Shown: piece by piece, positions 7,895 through 16,590 of the stretch
How positions within the stretch are numbered: position 1 is the first letter of the stretch
Layout of the letters: each line of letters opens with the position of its first letter
NCBI GenBank assembly: GCA_050049355.1
Contig: JASFWK010000019.1
Coordinates: forward strand, 1 to 25,967
Direction: 5' to 3'
DNA: 25,967 nt
DNA from: JASFWK01 sp050049355
GTDB lineage: Bacteria; Chloroflexota; Anaerolineae; B4-G1; DUEL01
The notes under the pieces: generated by a model
Database searches by the model: none
The model's input: the letters and a program-made list of their open reading frames with translations, nothing else
Told to the model about the DNA's origin: nothing
Translations under genes and position numbers: made by a program

Positions 7895-10800
7895 CTACGG
7901 ACAACGACGGAGGACCATGAGCGTCAGATCATCGGAGGGAGGGGTATCGCCCACAAACTCGCTCACAGAACCTTCAATGGCCTCCAGCATCTCCTGAGCC
8001 GAACCGCCAGCACCGCCGCGGATGGCCTCCCGCAGCCGATCTTCCCCATAGATATCGCCCTCCACGGAGAACGCTTCGGTGACGCCGTCGGTGTAGAAGA
8101 TCAGGCAGTCCCCCAGTTCCAGATCGACTTTCCGTTCCACCGGGTGGTTCCCGCCTACTACGCCAAGCGCCATTCCGCCCTTGTCGAGCTGTTCCAGTTC
8201 CCCCGTTCTTTGTCGCAGCAACAGCGGCAGATTGTGCCCGGCGTTGGCGTAGACCAACTCGCCCACCCCCAGCGAAAGCACAGCATATAGGGCCGTGACG
8301 AACATCCCCTGTTGGGCATCAGGAACCAGCAGATCATTGACCCGCGCCAGGACAACACCTGGAGGTGCTCCCGGCCGCGCCGTCGCCCGCATCAGAGTGC
8401 GCGTGAGCGCCATGAACAGGGCAGCCGGCATCCCCTTGTCGGCCACGTCGGCGATGACCAACCCCAACCGATCATCGGGCAGCTCGAAGAGATCGTAGAA
8501 ATCACCCGCCACTTGACGCGCAGCACGCCAGGTGGCAGCCAGCTCCCACCCATCCAGAACAGGCAATTCACGAGGGATAAAGGTCTGTTGAATCTCATGG
8601 GCGAGCTGGAGTTCGCGCTCCAATCGCTCTCGCTCAGCCATCTCCTGCTGGAGCAGGTCGTTCTGGACGGCTATCGCCGCCTGTTGGGCGATCCCCGTAA
8701 TGATCTCCATCCGCCTCTCGCGAGAGCGGTGAGACGTACCTGCCTCCTCCAGCATCATGACGCCCAGCACGTTGCCTTTCACTGATAGAGGGACAGCCAA
8801 CAGTGAGTATGGTTCTCGCCCGACATCCTCAACGAAATCGGCAAGAAAGCCAAGTGGAATCCGAGGCTCGGTCGCGTCGTCGGCCGCACCAGGAGAGTGG
8901 ACGACTACACTATCCCGCTCGCGGGCAGCGTCGAGCAGAGGGAAGTCACCAGGCGCATATGACGTGGCCAGCAGAGGCATGCGACCGTCCCCCCCCATCC
9001 TTGCCCGCTCAGGCAGACCATAAGCCTGTGCCAGCTGGAAGACAGCCCGCTCGGCATCCCACAGGAAAATGACGCACCGTTCCACGCCGACCAGGATGGG
9101 GGCGATGCGGACGATAGTGCTCAATACGTCGTCCAGTTCGCTCAAGCTGGCTACTGCCTGCGCCACCTGAAGCAGCGCCGCTGAGACGTACGCCTCCTCC
9201 TGCCGATCCTCCCGGAGGCGGGTCCGCTCAACAGCGGCTGCCGCCTGGTGGGCAATCCCCTGAATGATCGCCAGCCTTTCGTCCGTGCCGAAGCCCGCCC
9301 ACTCACCCTGATAGTCAACCAGCATTACGCCGAGCACCTCATCCTGGGCGAGAAGAGGCAGCAGCAGCAGCGACTCAAAGCCGAGCGCCCAGACGACGTC
9401 ACCAGACAGCTTGGGGTCGGTAGCCACGTCATAAATGAAGATTGGAGACCCGGTGAGGCGCAGCTCATCGAAGGCCAGTTCCTCTCCGGGAGCGACTTGC
9501 CACTCATCGAACGTCGCCTGCTGCTCCGCGCTGAACCCGTAGGCAGCGGCCGACGCGAAAGCAGTGGCTTCCTCGTTCCACAATTGAATAGCGCATCGAT
9601 CTAGACCGGCCAGCGTCGGCACGAGATGGACTACTGTCTCAAGCACTTGATCAAGAGTAGTCAGCGATCGTGTCGTTTCGGCCACCTGAACCATCACGGT
9701 GGCAACAAGGGCCTGCTCATGTGCCTCTTCGTAGAGACGCGCGTTCTCGATCGCGACAGCGGCATGGTTCGCGAAGGTGGCTGTCATCTCCTGGGCTGCA
9801 GTTCCATAGCGCCCGGGAGTGCTGTGGACAAGACTCAGGACCCCCAGTCGCCGGTCGCCTGCGCTCAGAGGAGCGGCAATTGCGGAGTAGTCCGGCGGGA
9901 AGCCGAGACTGGCCCCCAGAGGCTCAGAGGGAGATTGCGGAGTGCGGACGACAGGTTCATCCGCATACAGCGCCTCATGGAGCCACGTCGCTGTGTCCGG
10001 CAGGAGATTGCCAACGCAAACCTCCGCCTCATGCCCGTGGACGGCGGCCAGACACAGATTCTCCTCCTGCAAGAGCCAGATCGCGGCCGCATCACAGGGT
10101 AGCGTTCGCTCTAGTTCAGTAAGGATAGCATCAAGCACCTGATCCAGGCCCACACCGGCCGAGAGAATACCTGCCACCTCGCGCAGGCTGTCGGCGACCT
10201 GACGGCGCCATCGCTCCGAACGGTAGAGATTGGCGTTGCGGACAGCGATCGCCACGCTGTCCGCCAGCGCCTCGAAGAGGAATCGGTCCTCGTCGCCAAA
10301 GGCGCCTTGACGATCGCTCTGCACATCCAGCACCCCCAGCACTTTGCCGCCAAACACCAGAGGCACGGCTAGCTCAGCACGGGCATCGGCCGGCAGCAGT
10401 TCCTGAGGATCGTAGCGGGGATCTCGACTCGCGTCGCTAGTCATCACCGTCTCCCCGTGGCAGGCCACCCAGGGTACGATGCCGTTAGAATCGTCCAGGC
10501 TGCAGGTCAATTCCTGTTCCTGTGGCGCCTGCCCATCGGGATGCCTGCCGGCTCTGTAGATGATCCGCCCCCGTGTGCGGTCCACCGTAAAGAGATACAC
10601 AAAGGGGTAGCCGAATCTCTCCTGGATGAGAGCCACTACTTCGGCCAGGAGAGCATCCAGATCGAGGATAGAAGCTACAGCGCGCCCCACCTTGCCCACA
10701 GCCGCCAATTGGTCGGCGCGCCGGCGGAGGTCGCCGTAGAGCCGGGCGTCTTCCACCGCGAGGGCGATCTGATCCGCAAGGGCACGCAGAACGAGCAGGT

Positions 10801-11686
10801 CGGTCTCATCGAAACCGGCTGGCTCGTCGTACTGCACATCGAGCACTCCCAGTATGCGCTCTCCGATCTTGAGGGGGAGTGCCAGCTCCGACCGTGTCTC
10901 AGGCAGCACGTCCACAGGACGGTAACGAGGTTCGTGCTCCACATCGTCCGCCAGAATCTCAACGCCGGTCTGAGCCACGTGTCCGATGATTCCGTCCCCC
11001 AACCGGATCTGCAGCAGAGGGGACGTTTCGCCGCGATCGAGATTGGTGTCGAGAGGTCCCGCACTGGCGCGCCACCGCAGCACCTCTCGATCTGGCTCAA
11101 GGGTGAAGAGTGCCACGTAGTAATACCCGAAGGTCTCGAGGATAAGCTCGGCCACGCGCTGGCAAAGCTCCTCAAGGTCGAGAAGGCTCGCGATCTGAGC
11201 ACTGACGCTGCGCACCAGCGAGAGTTGTTCTATTCGCCAGCGCTCAGTTTCCACCTGGCGCGCGGCCTGAAGGGCGAACGCCGATTGGTAGGCCAAGCCG
11301 TAGAGGAGTTCGATTTCGGCGTCGCTGAAAGGGGGGCCGGCGGCGCGCTTCACCTCCAGAACGCCCACCGGAACCTCTCCTGCAAGCAGCGGCAGCGCCG
11401 CGCTCGACTCACCTTCCTCGCCCAAGCATATCTGCCCAGTCTCGAACGCGCGCTGCATCAGAGGGGACGGAGGTTCAGCGGGGAACCGACATGGGCCCTC
11501 CTCATCTGGCAGCCGGCGAAGGGGCGCCGCCAACCACAGGTCGGCCTGTCCGTCGACCAGCTTTGCAGCAGCCTCCTCGACTAGCCCTCGCTGGGCGGCG
11601 ACCTTCGGTTGAGCCAGAAGACTCTCGCCCAGCCGTAGTATCTGCTGCCATTGAGACTGTTCGGATGGCTGCGCGCGCCGGCTCAA
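7895..11686 (-). CDS. Six-GAF-domain SpoIIE/PP2C phosphatase (RsbU-type regulator)
   Basis: A 1263-residue cytoplasmic protein without membrane segments. Six GAF-like sensor units follow one another at about 20-140, 165-315, 335-485, 505-650, 670-820 and 840-1008; several end in the repeated pattern A-VE-AR-LY. A short helix (1012-1035) leads to a SpoIIE-type PP2C domain (1045-1261) with its metal-binding acids in place: GDFYD (D1062, D1065), IADVADKG (D1080, D1083), YTDG (D1200) and SDDLTL (D1252, D1253). The phosphatase should be active and dephosphorylate the STAS antagonist encoded upstream in the same operon. The GAFs probably sense small molecules or redox state; ligands are unknown. 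Its ATG overlaps the kinase gene stop as ATGA (11683-11686). Confidence 0.92.
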   Translation of the reverse strand: MSRRAQPSEQSQWQQILRLGESLLAQPKVAAQRGLVEEAAAKLVDGQADLWLAAPLRRLPDEEGPCRFPAEPPSPLMQRAFETGQICLGEEGESSAALPLLAGEVPVGVLEVKRAAGPPFSDAEIELLYGLAYQSAFALQAARQVETERWRIEQLSLVRSVSAQIASLLDLEELCQRVAELILETFGYYYVALFTLEPDREVLRWRASAGPLDTNLDRGETSPLLQIRLGDGIIGHVAQTGVEILADDVEHEPRYRPVDVLPETRSELALPLKIGERILGVLDVQYDEPAGFDETDLLVLRALADQIALAVEDARLYGDLRRRADQLAAVGKVGRAVASILDLDALLAEVVALIQERFGYPFVYLFTVDRTRGRIIYRAGRHPDGQAPQEQELTCSLDDSNGIVPWVACHGETVMTSDASRDPRYDPQELLPADARAELAVPLVFGGKVLGVLDVQSDRQGAFGDEDRFLFEALADSVAIAVRNANLYRSERWRRQVADSLREVAGILSAGVGLDQVLDAILTELERTLPCDAAAIWLLQEENLCLAAVHGHEAEVCVGNLLPDTATWLHEALYADEPVVRTPQSPSEPLGASLGFPPDYSAIAAPLSAGDRRLGVLSLVHSTPGRYGTAAQEMTATFANHAAVAIENARLYEEAHEQALVATVMVQVAETTRSLTTLDQVLETVVHLVPTLAGLDRCAIQLWNEEATAFASAAAYGFSAEQQATFDEWQVAPGEELAFDELRLTGSPIFIYDVATDPKLSGDVVWALGFESLLLLPLLAQDEVLGVMLVDYQGEWAGFGTDERLAIIQGIAHQAAAAVERTRLREDRQEEAYVSAALLQVAQAVASLSELDDVLSTIVRIAPILVGVERCVIFLWDAERAVFQLAQAYGLPERARMGGDGRMPLLATSYAPGDFPLLDAARERDSVVVHSPGAADDATEPRIPLGFLADFVEDVGREPYSLLAVPLSVKGNVLGVMMLEEAGTSHRSRERRMEIITGIAQQAAIAVQNDLLQQEMAERERLERELQLAHEIQQTFIPRELPVLDGWELAATWRAARQVAGDFYDLFELPDDRLGLVIADVADKGMPAALFMALTRTLMRATARPGAPPGVVLARVNDLLVPDAQQGMFVTALYAVLSLGVGELVYANAGHNLPLLLRQRTGELEQLDKGGMALGVVGGNHPVERKVDLELGDCLIFYTDGVTEAFSVEGDIYGEDRLREAIRGGAGGSAQEMLEAIEGSVSEFVGDTPPSDDLTLMVLRRCP

Positions 11687-12129
11687 GAGGGCGTCTCCTT
11701 GCGCTTTACCATCGTCAACACGTTGCCCGAATCCGGGGTGAACTCGAAATCAACCTCGTCCATCAGCTGGCGCATGAGGAAGAGTCCAAGACCGCCTACG
11801 CTGCGGTCCTCAAGAGCGGCATCCAGGTCCGGTTCGGGAACACCCTCCGGGTCGAAGGGACGACCCCGGTCGTGAAGTATCACTGTCAAGCCGTTGCCGC
11901 TGATACGGCAGGTACACTCAATGTCGCCACGTCGTTCATCGCCGTAGGCGTGCTGGATGATGTTGCTGCATGCCTCGTCGACCGCCATCTCAACAGCGTA
12001 GATGGCCGACTCGCCAAGACCAGCGTCTTCTGCGGCCCGCGTGACGAACTCGCTGATAGCAGCCAGACTGTCAAACCGAGCAGGAAAAGTCTGAGTTCGC
12101 ACAGTGTTCACAGGAAAAGCCCTGCTCAA
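11683..12129 (-). CDS. rsbW: Anti-sigma factor kinase, RsbW/SpoIIAB-type HATPase
   Basis: A 148-residue GHKL ATPase. The N-box is EMAVDEACSNIIQHAY (about 47-62, with E52 and N56), the G1 box is DRGRPFDP and the G2 box GGLGLFLMRQL. This is the serine kinase that in partner switching binds a sigma factor or other target and phosphorylates the STAS antagonist. The longest frame starts at TTG 12129; GTG codons at 12111 and 12102 are alternatives, and the ribosome sites do not decide. It lies 116 nt after the STAS gene and is translationally coupled to the phosphatase gene. No sigma factor gene is adjacent, so its target is not identified. The symbol is given by role. Confidence 0.88.
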   Translation of the reverse strand: MSRAFPVNTVRTQTFPARFDSLAAISEFVTRAAEDAGLGESAIYAVEMAVDEACSNIIQHAYGDERRGDIECTCRISGNGLTVILHDRGRPFDPEGVPEPDLDAALEDRSVGGLGLFLMRQLMDEVDFEFTPDSGNVLTMVKRKETPS

Positions 12130-12245
12130 TACAGGCAGCGAATGACCATAACCAAGAGGCCGCCTCAGCAGCCCAAGCAGGCGACCAAGGCGGCCCCGAC
12201 GCGTCAGCGCAGCCTACGGGAGGTGTCCCGGAAGCTGTGAGTGCG

Positions 12246-12581
12246 CTAGAAACTGCCAACTGCCTCTACAGCGGTTTCGTAGATCTCAAACAGCGGCACG
12301 AAGCCTGCCAGGTCCAGAGCGTCGTAGATCTTCTTGGGCACGTTAGTCAGAACCACCTGCCCCCGGTTGAACCGCTTGCACTTCTTCTGCGTGTCTATCA
12401 ACACCCGCAGGCCAGCGCTGGAGATAAACTCGACGCCGTCCATGTCAAACGCGATCCTGTACCGCCCAGCTTCAGTGGAGTCATTGAAGGCTTCTGCTAG
12501 TTCCGGGGCAGTTTGGCTGTCGATGCGACCGCTTACTTTGACCAGATCGCACCGCTTGAGCTTGGTGGTGGTGATTTCCAT
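12246..12581 (-). CDS. rsbV: Anti-sigma factor antagonist, STAS domain (RsbV/SpoIIAA-type)
   Basis: A 111-residue single STAS domain. The acceptor region reads DGVEFISSAGLRVL, with S54 and S55 as candidate phosphorylation sites; many bacterial antagonists have SSAGL here rather than the DSSGL of Bacillus SpoIIAA. The unphosphorylated protein would sequester the kinase encoded next, and the SpoIIE phosphatase of the same operon would reactivate it. The start is well supported: GGGAGG lies 6 nt before the ATG at 12581. It is the first gene of the three-gene module. The symbol is given by role. Confidence 0.9.
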   Translation of the reverse strand: MEITTTKLKRCDLVKVSGRIDSQTAPELAEAFNDSTEAGRYRIAFDMDGVEFISSAGLRVLIDTQKKCKRFNRGQVVLTNVPKKIYDALDLAGFVPLFEIYETAVEAVGSF

Positions 12582-12792
12582 GAGTAACCTCCCGTGTCTT
12601 CTAGCTGTTTGGACCTGAGAGAGCTTCCCAACCTAGTGTATCACCTTCGTCTTTCAGTTCACAGCGGAGGCAAGATGCCGATTGAGCGTTGTCCTAAGCT
12701 TGCCGAAGGGTAGACCAAAGGCCGGATCAAACCAGAACTGCTTCTGATCTGCAAAGCGATAGGCGACTAGTCTAGTGTCCTTCCTCAGCGAC
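12582..12792 (-). other. Long 5' leader of the partner-switching operon
   Basis: About 205 nt separate the predicted start site near 12786 from the rsbV ATG. I see no gene, known riboswitch or clear terminator in it; a small unrecognised RNA element cannot be excluded. Confidence 0.4.
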
Positions 12793-12821
12793 ATTATATC
12801 ACGATACCGATGGCAGAACAA
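12793..12821 (-). promoter_or_regulatory. Promoter upstream of the rsbV-rsbW-phosphatase operon
   Basis: On the minus strand a perfect -10 TATAAT (12798-12793) is preceded by TGA, making an extended -10. A weak -35 TTGTTC (12821-12816) lies 17 nt upstream. A strong extended -10 can compensate for a poor -35. Confidence 0.65.
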
Positions 12822-12961
12822 GATGAAGAAACATAGACTCTTAAGGTCACACCGATCACCCCACCCCGCTTCAACTCAGACGCACAGGACGGCCTACACA
12901 AGCAGGCGAAAGAGGGTCCCCGGAACAGTGCCATTGGACCTTTAGGGAAACGCGGAGTGAC

Positions 12962-12988
12962 CAACAAGAAGGCGGGCCAAAGCCCACC
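12962..12988 (-). terminator. Terminator after tRNA-Gln
   Basis: On the minus strand GGTGGGC (12988-12982) and GCCCGCC (12977-12971) form a 7-bp stem with one G-T pair around the loop TTTG. The T-rich tail TTCTTGTTG follows. It is 42 nt downstream of the tRNA 3' end. Confidence 0.65.
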
Positions 12989-13029
12989 TGGTTTGTCACC
13001 CGACGAAGAGATCTGTCTGGAACTTCAGG

Positions 13030-13100
13030 CTGGGGGCGGAGGATTCGAACCCCCACATACGGATCCAGAATCCGCTGTCCTACCGTTAGACGAGCCCCCA
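13030..13100 (-). tRNA. tRNA-Gln (anticodon CTG)
   Basis: A 71-nt cloverleaf: acceptor TGGGGGC/GCCCCCA, D-arm GTCTAACGGTAGGAC, anticodon stem GCGGA/TCCGT with loop TTCTGGA (anticodon CTG), and T-arm GGGGG-TTCGAAT-CCTCC. The discriminator is G73, as expected for tRNA-Gln. The CCA end is not encoded. Confidence 0.96.
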
Positions 13101-13123
13101 GAGCTCAAGCGAATCCAACCCGT

Positions 13124-13151
13124 ATTCTACCACGATTCTCGCGCAGGGCAA
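13124..13151 (-). promoter_or_regulatory. Promoter of tRNA-Gln
   Basis: On the minus strand: -35 TTGCCC (13151-13146), 16-nt spacer, -10 TAGAAT (13129-13124) with TGG directly before it (extended -10). The predicted start lies about 17 nt before the mature tRNA. Confidence 0.65.
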
Positions 13152-13348
13152 ATAAGTCGGCCCGAGCTTCGGGCATATGAACACAAGATGATAACCCAGC
13201 GCTTGAAAACGCTTGCTACCTCTTGCGGATTCGCCAACGGGCTAGCCCTGGACCCTGCAGTCCGGGGCCACCCGGTGGAGGTTCCCACAGCTTCCGTCCG
13301 GTGGTGTGCTGCGAGAAGTCGGAGATCCAGAGCCTGCTGGCTCAAACG

Positions 13349-15307
13349 TCACCGCACGACGACTGTGCCCAAGCCCACGTGGCCCGCACCGGACTCGCCG
13401 TCCAACGTCACCCGCAGCCGTTCGCCTCCAACAAGGTGATAGAGCCCCACGACCAGTCCGTACTCACCTGCGGGCAGTTCCTTCGGAAGGAGCACTCCAT
13501 GCCGATCGATGACCATCTCTCCAGGCGGCCAGATGGTGGTGGGGAGGAGATTGCCGCCCGGCTCACCGTCGGTTTGGGCCACAAGCTGGCTATCGCTTCC
13601 CAGCAAGTGCAGGAAGACCTTGTAGCGATCAGGGATCGGCGCCTCCGCCTCCCAGAAAAGAGTCACGGGAATGACGTCTCCAGGCGAGAAGGCTCTCTCG
13701 CCCAAAGCGTATCCGCGCAGATGAATCACCTCACCGAAGCGCGCATCAACCGCCACCGCGGGCTCCTCCTCCAGCACCCCGGTCCCGTAGACAGCGACAC
13801 GTACCCGTCCATACCAACGGTCCCCTGCCTTGAAGGCTTCATCAGCCAGCTTGCCCTCGATCAGCCGCTGGGGGTCAGCCTCCGCATCTCCCCAGTAGAG
13901 CACGAATAGGCGCTGCTGAGAAGAGAGAATCGGCTCAAGCCAGGCGGCGGCCTCCTCTGCAGTGGGACGGTAGGGTGCGGGATAGACATCAGCAGGTCCG
14001 TCGAAGTAGTAGGTGAACACCTCCCACTGGTTGGGCGCATTAAGTAGGATCGCGTCCACTGAGGAGACCTGGGCAGTGAGATCGGCAGCGACTTGCCGAT
14101 AGTCATCTCGAGCATATGCAGGATTGAAGTATAGATTACGAAGGGAGGGAAGAAGCGATGCAGCGACAAGCGCCAGAAGAAGGGGATAAGCCACGATGCG
14201 CAAGGCTGCAGAGGCACCGAGCACGCGAGAGGCTGCACGCGATAGCCAATGGGCACCGCAAGCCACGAGGATATGGAACGGCGGAAGGACTACCAGCAGT
14301 AGTTTGAGGTAGGCAGGCCTGTAGAGATCGAAGGCGAGCGTGAGAGCGATAGGAAGAAACAGCCACACTCCCAGCGCCCCCACTGCACCCAGACGCCCTC
14401 GGCGGGGCCTCAGGCCCACCAGCAGCAGCCCGCCCGCGACAACGAGCGCACCACTTGCCCTCTCCACCTCCAGTGTGATCCCCACGACTAGCGCACGGAA
14501 GATATCCCGCAAGGTCTCCCCAAGTCGGTACGCCCGTCCAACGGAAGGCCGGCCGGTCACAGCTTCAGCCAGCGCTACAGGTAGCCAAGGCAGGAACAGC
14601 GCCAACACAGCGCCCTGGAGGATGACCCACTCAAGGACGAGACGCCAGCGTCTCCGTCTCTGGCGCCCCCACCCCACCCACCAGCCCACGAAGAGCAGGT
14701 TGTGGACCCCCAGGATGAACGGGAACGTGTAGTGCATGTAGAGGCCAGCAGCGGCGGTAATGACATACCCAACAGACAGCAGCAGGGTCGATCGAGGATG
14801 AGCGAGGCCCAGCAGCCGATCCCGTTGTTGCGTGCACAGAATGCTGCACAGTAGATAGGTGGAGGCGGCCGAGAGCAGGCCCAGCGGCGCATACATGCGC
14901 GCCTCCTGCGAGTAGTAGATGGCCAACGGCGAGAGAGAGGCCAACGTCGCGCCTCCCACGCCAGCTGCAGCTCCCAGCAAGCGAAGGCCCAGCCTGTAGG
15001 TGAGAGCGACCGTCAACACTCCGCAGACAACCGAGAGGGAACGCAGCGCAAACTCGCTCTCGCCAGCCAGCCCCCGCCACACATGAAGAATCAAGTAGTA
15101 GCCAGGGGGATGGATATCCCCCTCGGCTGCGTCCAAGACGAGAGGGATGGGACGCTCAGCGGCACGCGCAGCATTCCCCTCATCGTTCCAGAACGACTGC
15201 GCGTCCAATCGATAGAAGCGGAGGAAGGCAGCCAGGAGCAATGCGAGAAGCACAACCAGTGTCCGCCAGATGGGCGGCGATACCCTCACTCGATTGCTTC
15301 TTCCCAT
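13349..15307 (-). CDS. GT39-like polytopic glycosyltransferase (PMT/ArnT superfamily)
   Basis: A 652-residue membrane protein. TM1 (about 14-29) is followed by the acidic pair D42-E43 in SFWNDEG, equivalent to the catalytic DE of the first periplasmic loop in PMT/ArnT-like GT-C enzymes. IHPPGYY (65-71) and SQEARMYA near 140 also fit this superfamily. About nine more hydrophobic segments run to about residue 390, and a soluble extracytoplasmic C-terminal part of about 250 residues ends in a beta-rich domain. It would transfer a sugar from a polyprenyl-phosphate donor on the outer face of the membrane; donor and acceptor are unknown. The ATG lies 3 nt after the stop of the upstream single-TM gene, so it is the last gene of a three-gene operon. 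Confidence 0.85.
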   Translation of the reverse strand: MGRSNRVRVSPPIWRTLVVLLALLLAAFLRFYRLDAQSFWNDEGNAARAAERPIPLVLDAAEGDIHPPGYYLILHVWRGLAGESEFALRSLSVVCGVLTVALTYRLGLRLLGAAAGVGGATLASLSPLAIYYSQEARMYAPLGLLSAASTYLLCSILCTQQRDRLLGLAHPRSTLLLSVGYVITAAAGLYMHYTFPFILGVHNLLFVGWWVGWGRQRRRRWRLVLEWVILQGAVLALFLPWLPVALAEAVTGRPSVGRAYRLGETLRDIFRALVVGITLEVERASGALVVAGGLLLVGLRPRRGRLGAVGALGVWLFLPIALTLAFDLYRPAYLKLLLVVLPPFHILVACGAHWLSRAASRVLGASAALRIVAYPLLLALVAASLLPSLRNLYFNPAYARDDYRQVAADLTAQVSSVDAILLNAPNQWEVFTYYFDGPADVYPAPYRPTAEEAAAWLEPILSSQQRLFVLYWGDAEADPQRLIEGKLADEAFKAGDRWYGRVRVAVYGTGVLEEEPAVAVDARFGEVIHLRGYALGERAFSPGDVIPVTLFWEAEAPIPDRYKVFLHLLGSDSQLVAQTDGEPGGNLLPTTIWPPGEMVIDRHGVLLPKELPAGEYGLVVGLYHLVGGERLRVTLDGESGAGHVGLGTVVVR

Positions 15308-15310
15308 ACC

Positions 15311-16186
15311 CTACCGAGGACCGACCTCCAAGATGACCCGCCACGAGCCCGGCCGAACCTCTTGCCCCTCCTTCCCCGGACAGGATTGAGTCACCAGATC
15401 GGAGAGAATGGGAGCAGCGGGTTCACGGACGCTGAGGGCGTACGGGATTCCCGGCTGAAGTGTGAAGTCGGCGTAGCCTGGGTCAACCTCGGGGCGCAGC
15501 CCGGTCACCGCCCGATCAGCCCCACCGGGCCACGTGAGCCAGAGGACCACCCCTGACAAAGGGGGCCCTTCCGCCCCCTCGTCCCGCTCCTCTCCGTCTT
15601 CAGGCGCAGCCTGCGCAAACACCTCTAGCCTTGGCGTCGTCCCATCGCAGATCAGGGTCCGACTGACCACGCGGTGAGGAGATGGGACGACAAGAGGAGA
15701 GACAAACGGAGTATAAGTTGGGGTCGGGGTTGACAGAAGGGCGGTCGGCGATGGGGACGGGGTAGCCGCACGCATCGGCGAGGACGTGGGGGAGGGCTGC
15801 GGTGTTGGAGAAGAAGAAGGAGTCCCCAGATAGACCGTCATCGCCGTGGTCTGCACACCCAGGCGGTCGGCCAAGGTGCTGAGGGCACGCATCGTCTCCG
15901 CTGGCTGCCCCTGTGCCGCGTACGTTTCGAGGAGGGCAGCCAAGGCTGCCTGTACGTCATCGCCCGACAGTCCCTCTAGCCGAGCCAACGCTCGTTCAAC
16001 GTCCCTGTCGGCGACGTACCCCAAAGCCGTCAACCGTACCCACTCGTGCCGATAGTCGCTGCGCAGGAGACGGGGGTTGGTATTGTAGAGTTCAACCGGC
16101 TCCACCAGCCATGCGTAGATCAGTCCCAGGATCAGGCCAACCGCGACACTCACGGCCAGTGCCAGAGACGTCGGTCGGCGATTCAC
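15311..16186 (-). CDS. Membrane-anchored protein with Ser/Thr/Pro linker, function unknown
   Basis: A 291-residue protein. One TM helix (about 8-27) at the N-terminus is followed by YNTNPRLLRSDYRHEW and a helical region to about 120. Residues about 125-165 are a low-complexity Ser/Thr/Pro linker (TPQPSPTSSP, TPTPTYTPF). A C-terminal beta-rich domain of about 120 residues contains two cysteines that might pair. The topology suggests a short cytoplasmic start and an extracytoplasmic body. The first 120 residues are clearly paralogous to the whole product of the gene just upstream. Its ATG overlaps that gene's stop (ATGA, 16183-16186). I do not recognise a named family. Confidence 0.8.
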   Translation of the reverse strand: MNRRPTSLALAVSVAVGLILGLIYAWLVEPVELYNTNPRLLRSDYRHEWVRLTALGYVADRDVERALARLEGLSGDDVQAALAALLETYAAQGQPAETMRALSTLADRLGVQTTAMTVYLGTPSSSPTPQPSPTSSPMRAATPSPSPTALLSTPTPTYTPFVSPLVVPSPHRVVSRTLICDGTTPRLEVFAQAAPEDGEERDEGAEGPPLSGVVLWLTWPGGADRAVTGLRPEVDPGYADFTLQPGIPYALSVREPAAPILSDLVTQSCPGKEGQEVRPGSWRVILEVGPR

Positions 16187-16551
16187 CGCTGACCCTCCTG
16201 ATAGGAATGCATAGAGGGGGTCGCCGCTCCCAGCGCATCGGCCAAGGCTACCAACATCTCAATGTCGGCGGATCGGCCCCCCTGGCTGATCATGGTTTCG
16301 GCCAGTTCCACCACCACCTGGGCCGGCGCTTCGGGGGCCAGCAGCACCAGACGATCCTCCGCCGCCGCCAGATCTCCCTCGACTTGATAGGCAGCGGCCA
16401 CCATCAGGATATACTCGTTCTGGTAGTCCTGACGCAGCTGGGAGGGAACTGTGTTGGTGTAGCTCACCGGCCAGACCCGCCAGCCGATCAGCAGCCCCAA
16501 AGCCACACCGGCGGCCAGTCCGACCAGAGCCAGCGGAAGGAGCTTGCGCAT
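16183..16551 (-). CDS. Small membrane-anchored protein, paralogue of the next gene, function unknown
   Basis: A 122-residue protein: a TM helix (about 5-23), the motif VSYTNTVPSQLRQDYQNEY (about 29-47) and alpha-helical repeats after it. YTNT and QLRQDY correspond to YNTN and LLRSDY in the downstream protein, and the C-terminal halves also align (ALADALGAATPSMHSY against TLADRLGVQTTAMTVY). The ATG at 16551 is chosen because AGGA lies just upstream and the TM follows at once; a longer frame to 16593 would add a polar extension across a hairpin. It is the first gene of an operon with the paralogue and the GT39-like enzyme. The helices may form a TPR-like protein-interaction domain, but this is a guess. 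Confidence 0.78.
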   Translation of the reverse strand: MRKLLPLALVGLAAGVALGLLIGWRVWPVSYTNTVPSQLRQDYQNEYILMVAAAYQVEGDLAAAEDRLVLLAPEAPAQVVVELAETMISQGGRSADIEMLVALADALGAATPSMHSYQEGQR

Positions 16552-16570
16552 CGTTTCCTCACATAGTAAT

Positions 16571-16590
16571 GGGGCCATTGAGCTGGCCCC
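16571..16590 (-). other. Leader hairpin before the membrane-anchored paralogue operon
   Basis: On the minus strand GGGGCCA and TGGCCCC form a perfect 7-bp stem with the loop GCTCAA, 19 nt before the ATG at 16551. No T-run follows, so it is unlikely to terminate transcription. It may be a leader structure or processing site if the operon is read through from tRNA-Leu. Confidence 0.4.

Noticed and set aside
10457..11584. Open frame of 375 codons on + inside the GAF/SpoIIE phosphatase gene
   Set aside because: Antisense to clear GAF domains; composition typical of a shadow frame.
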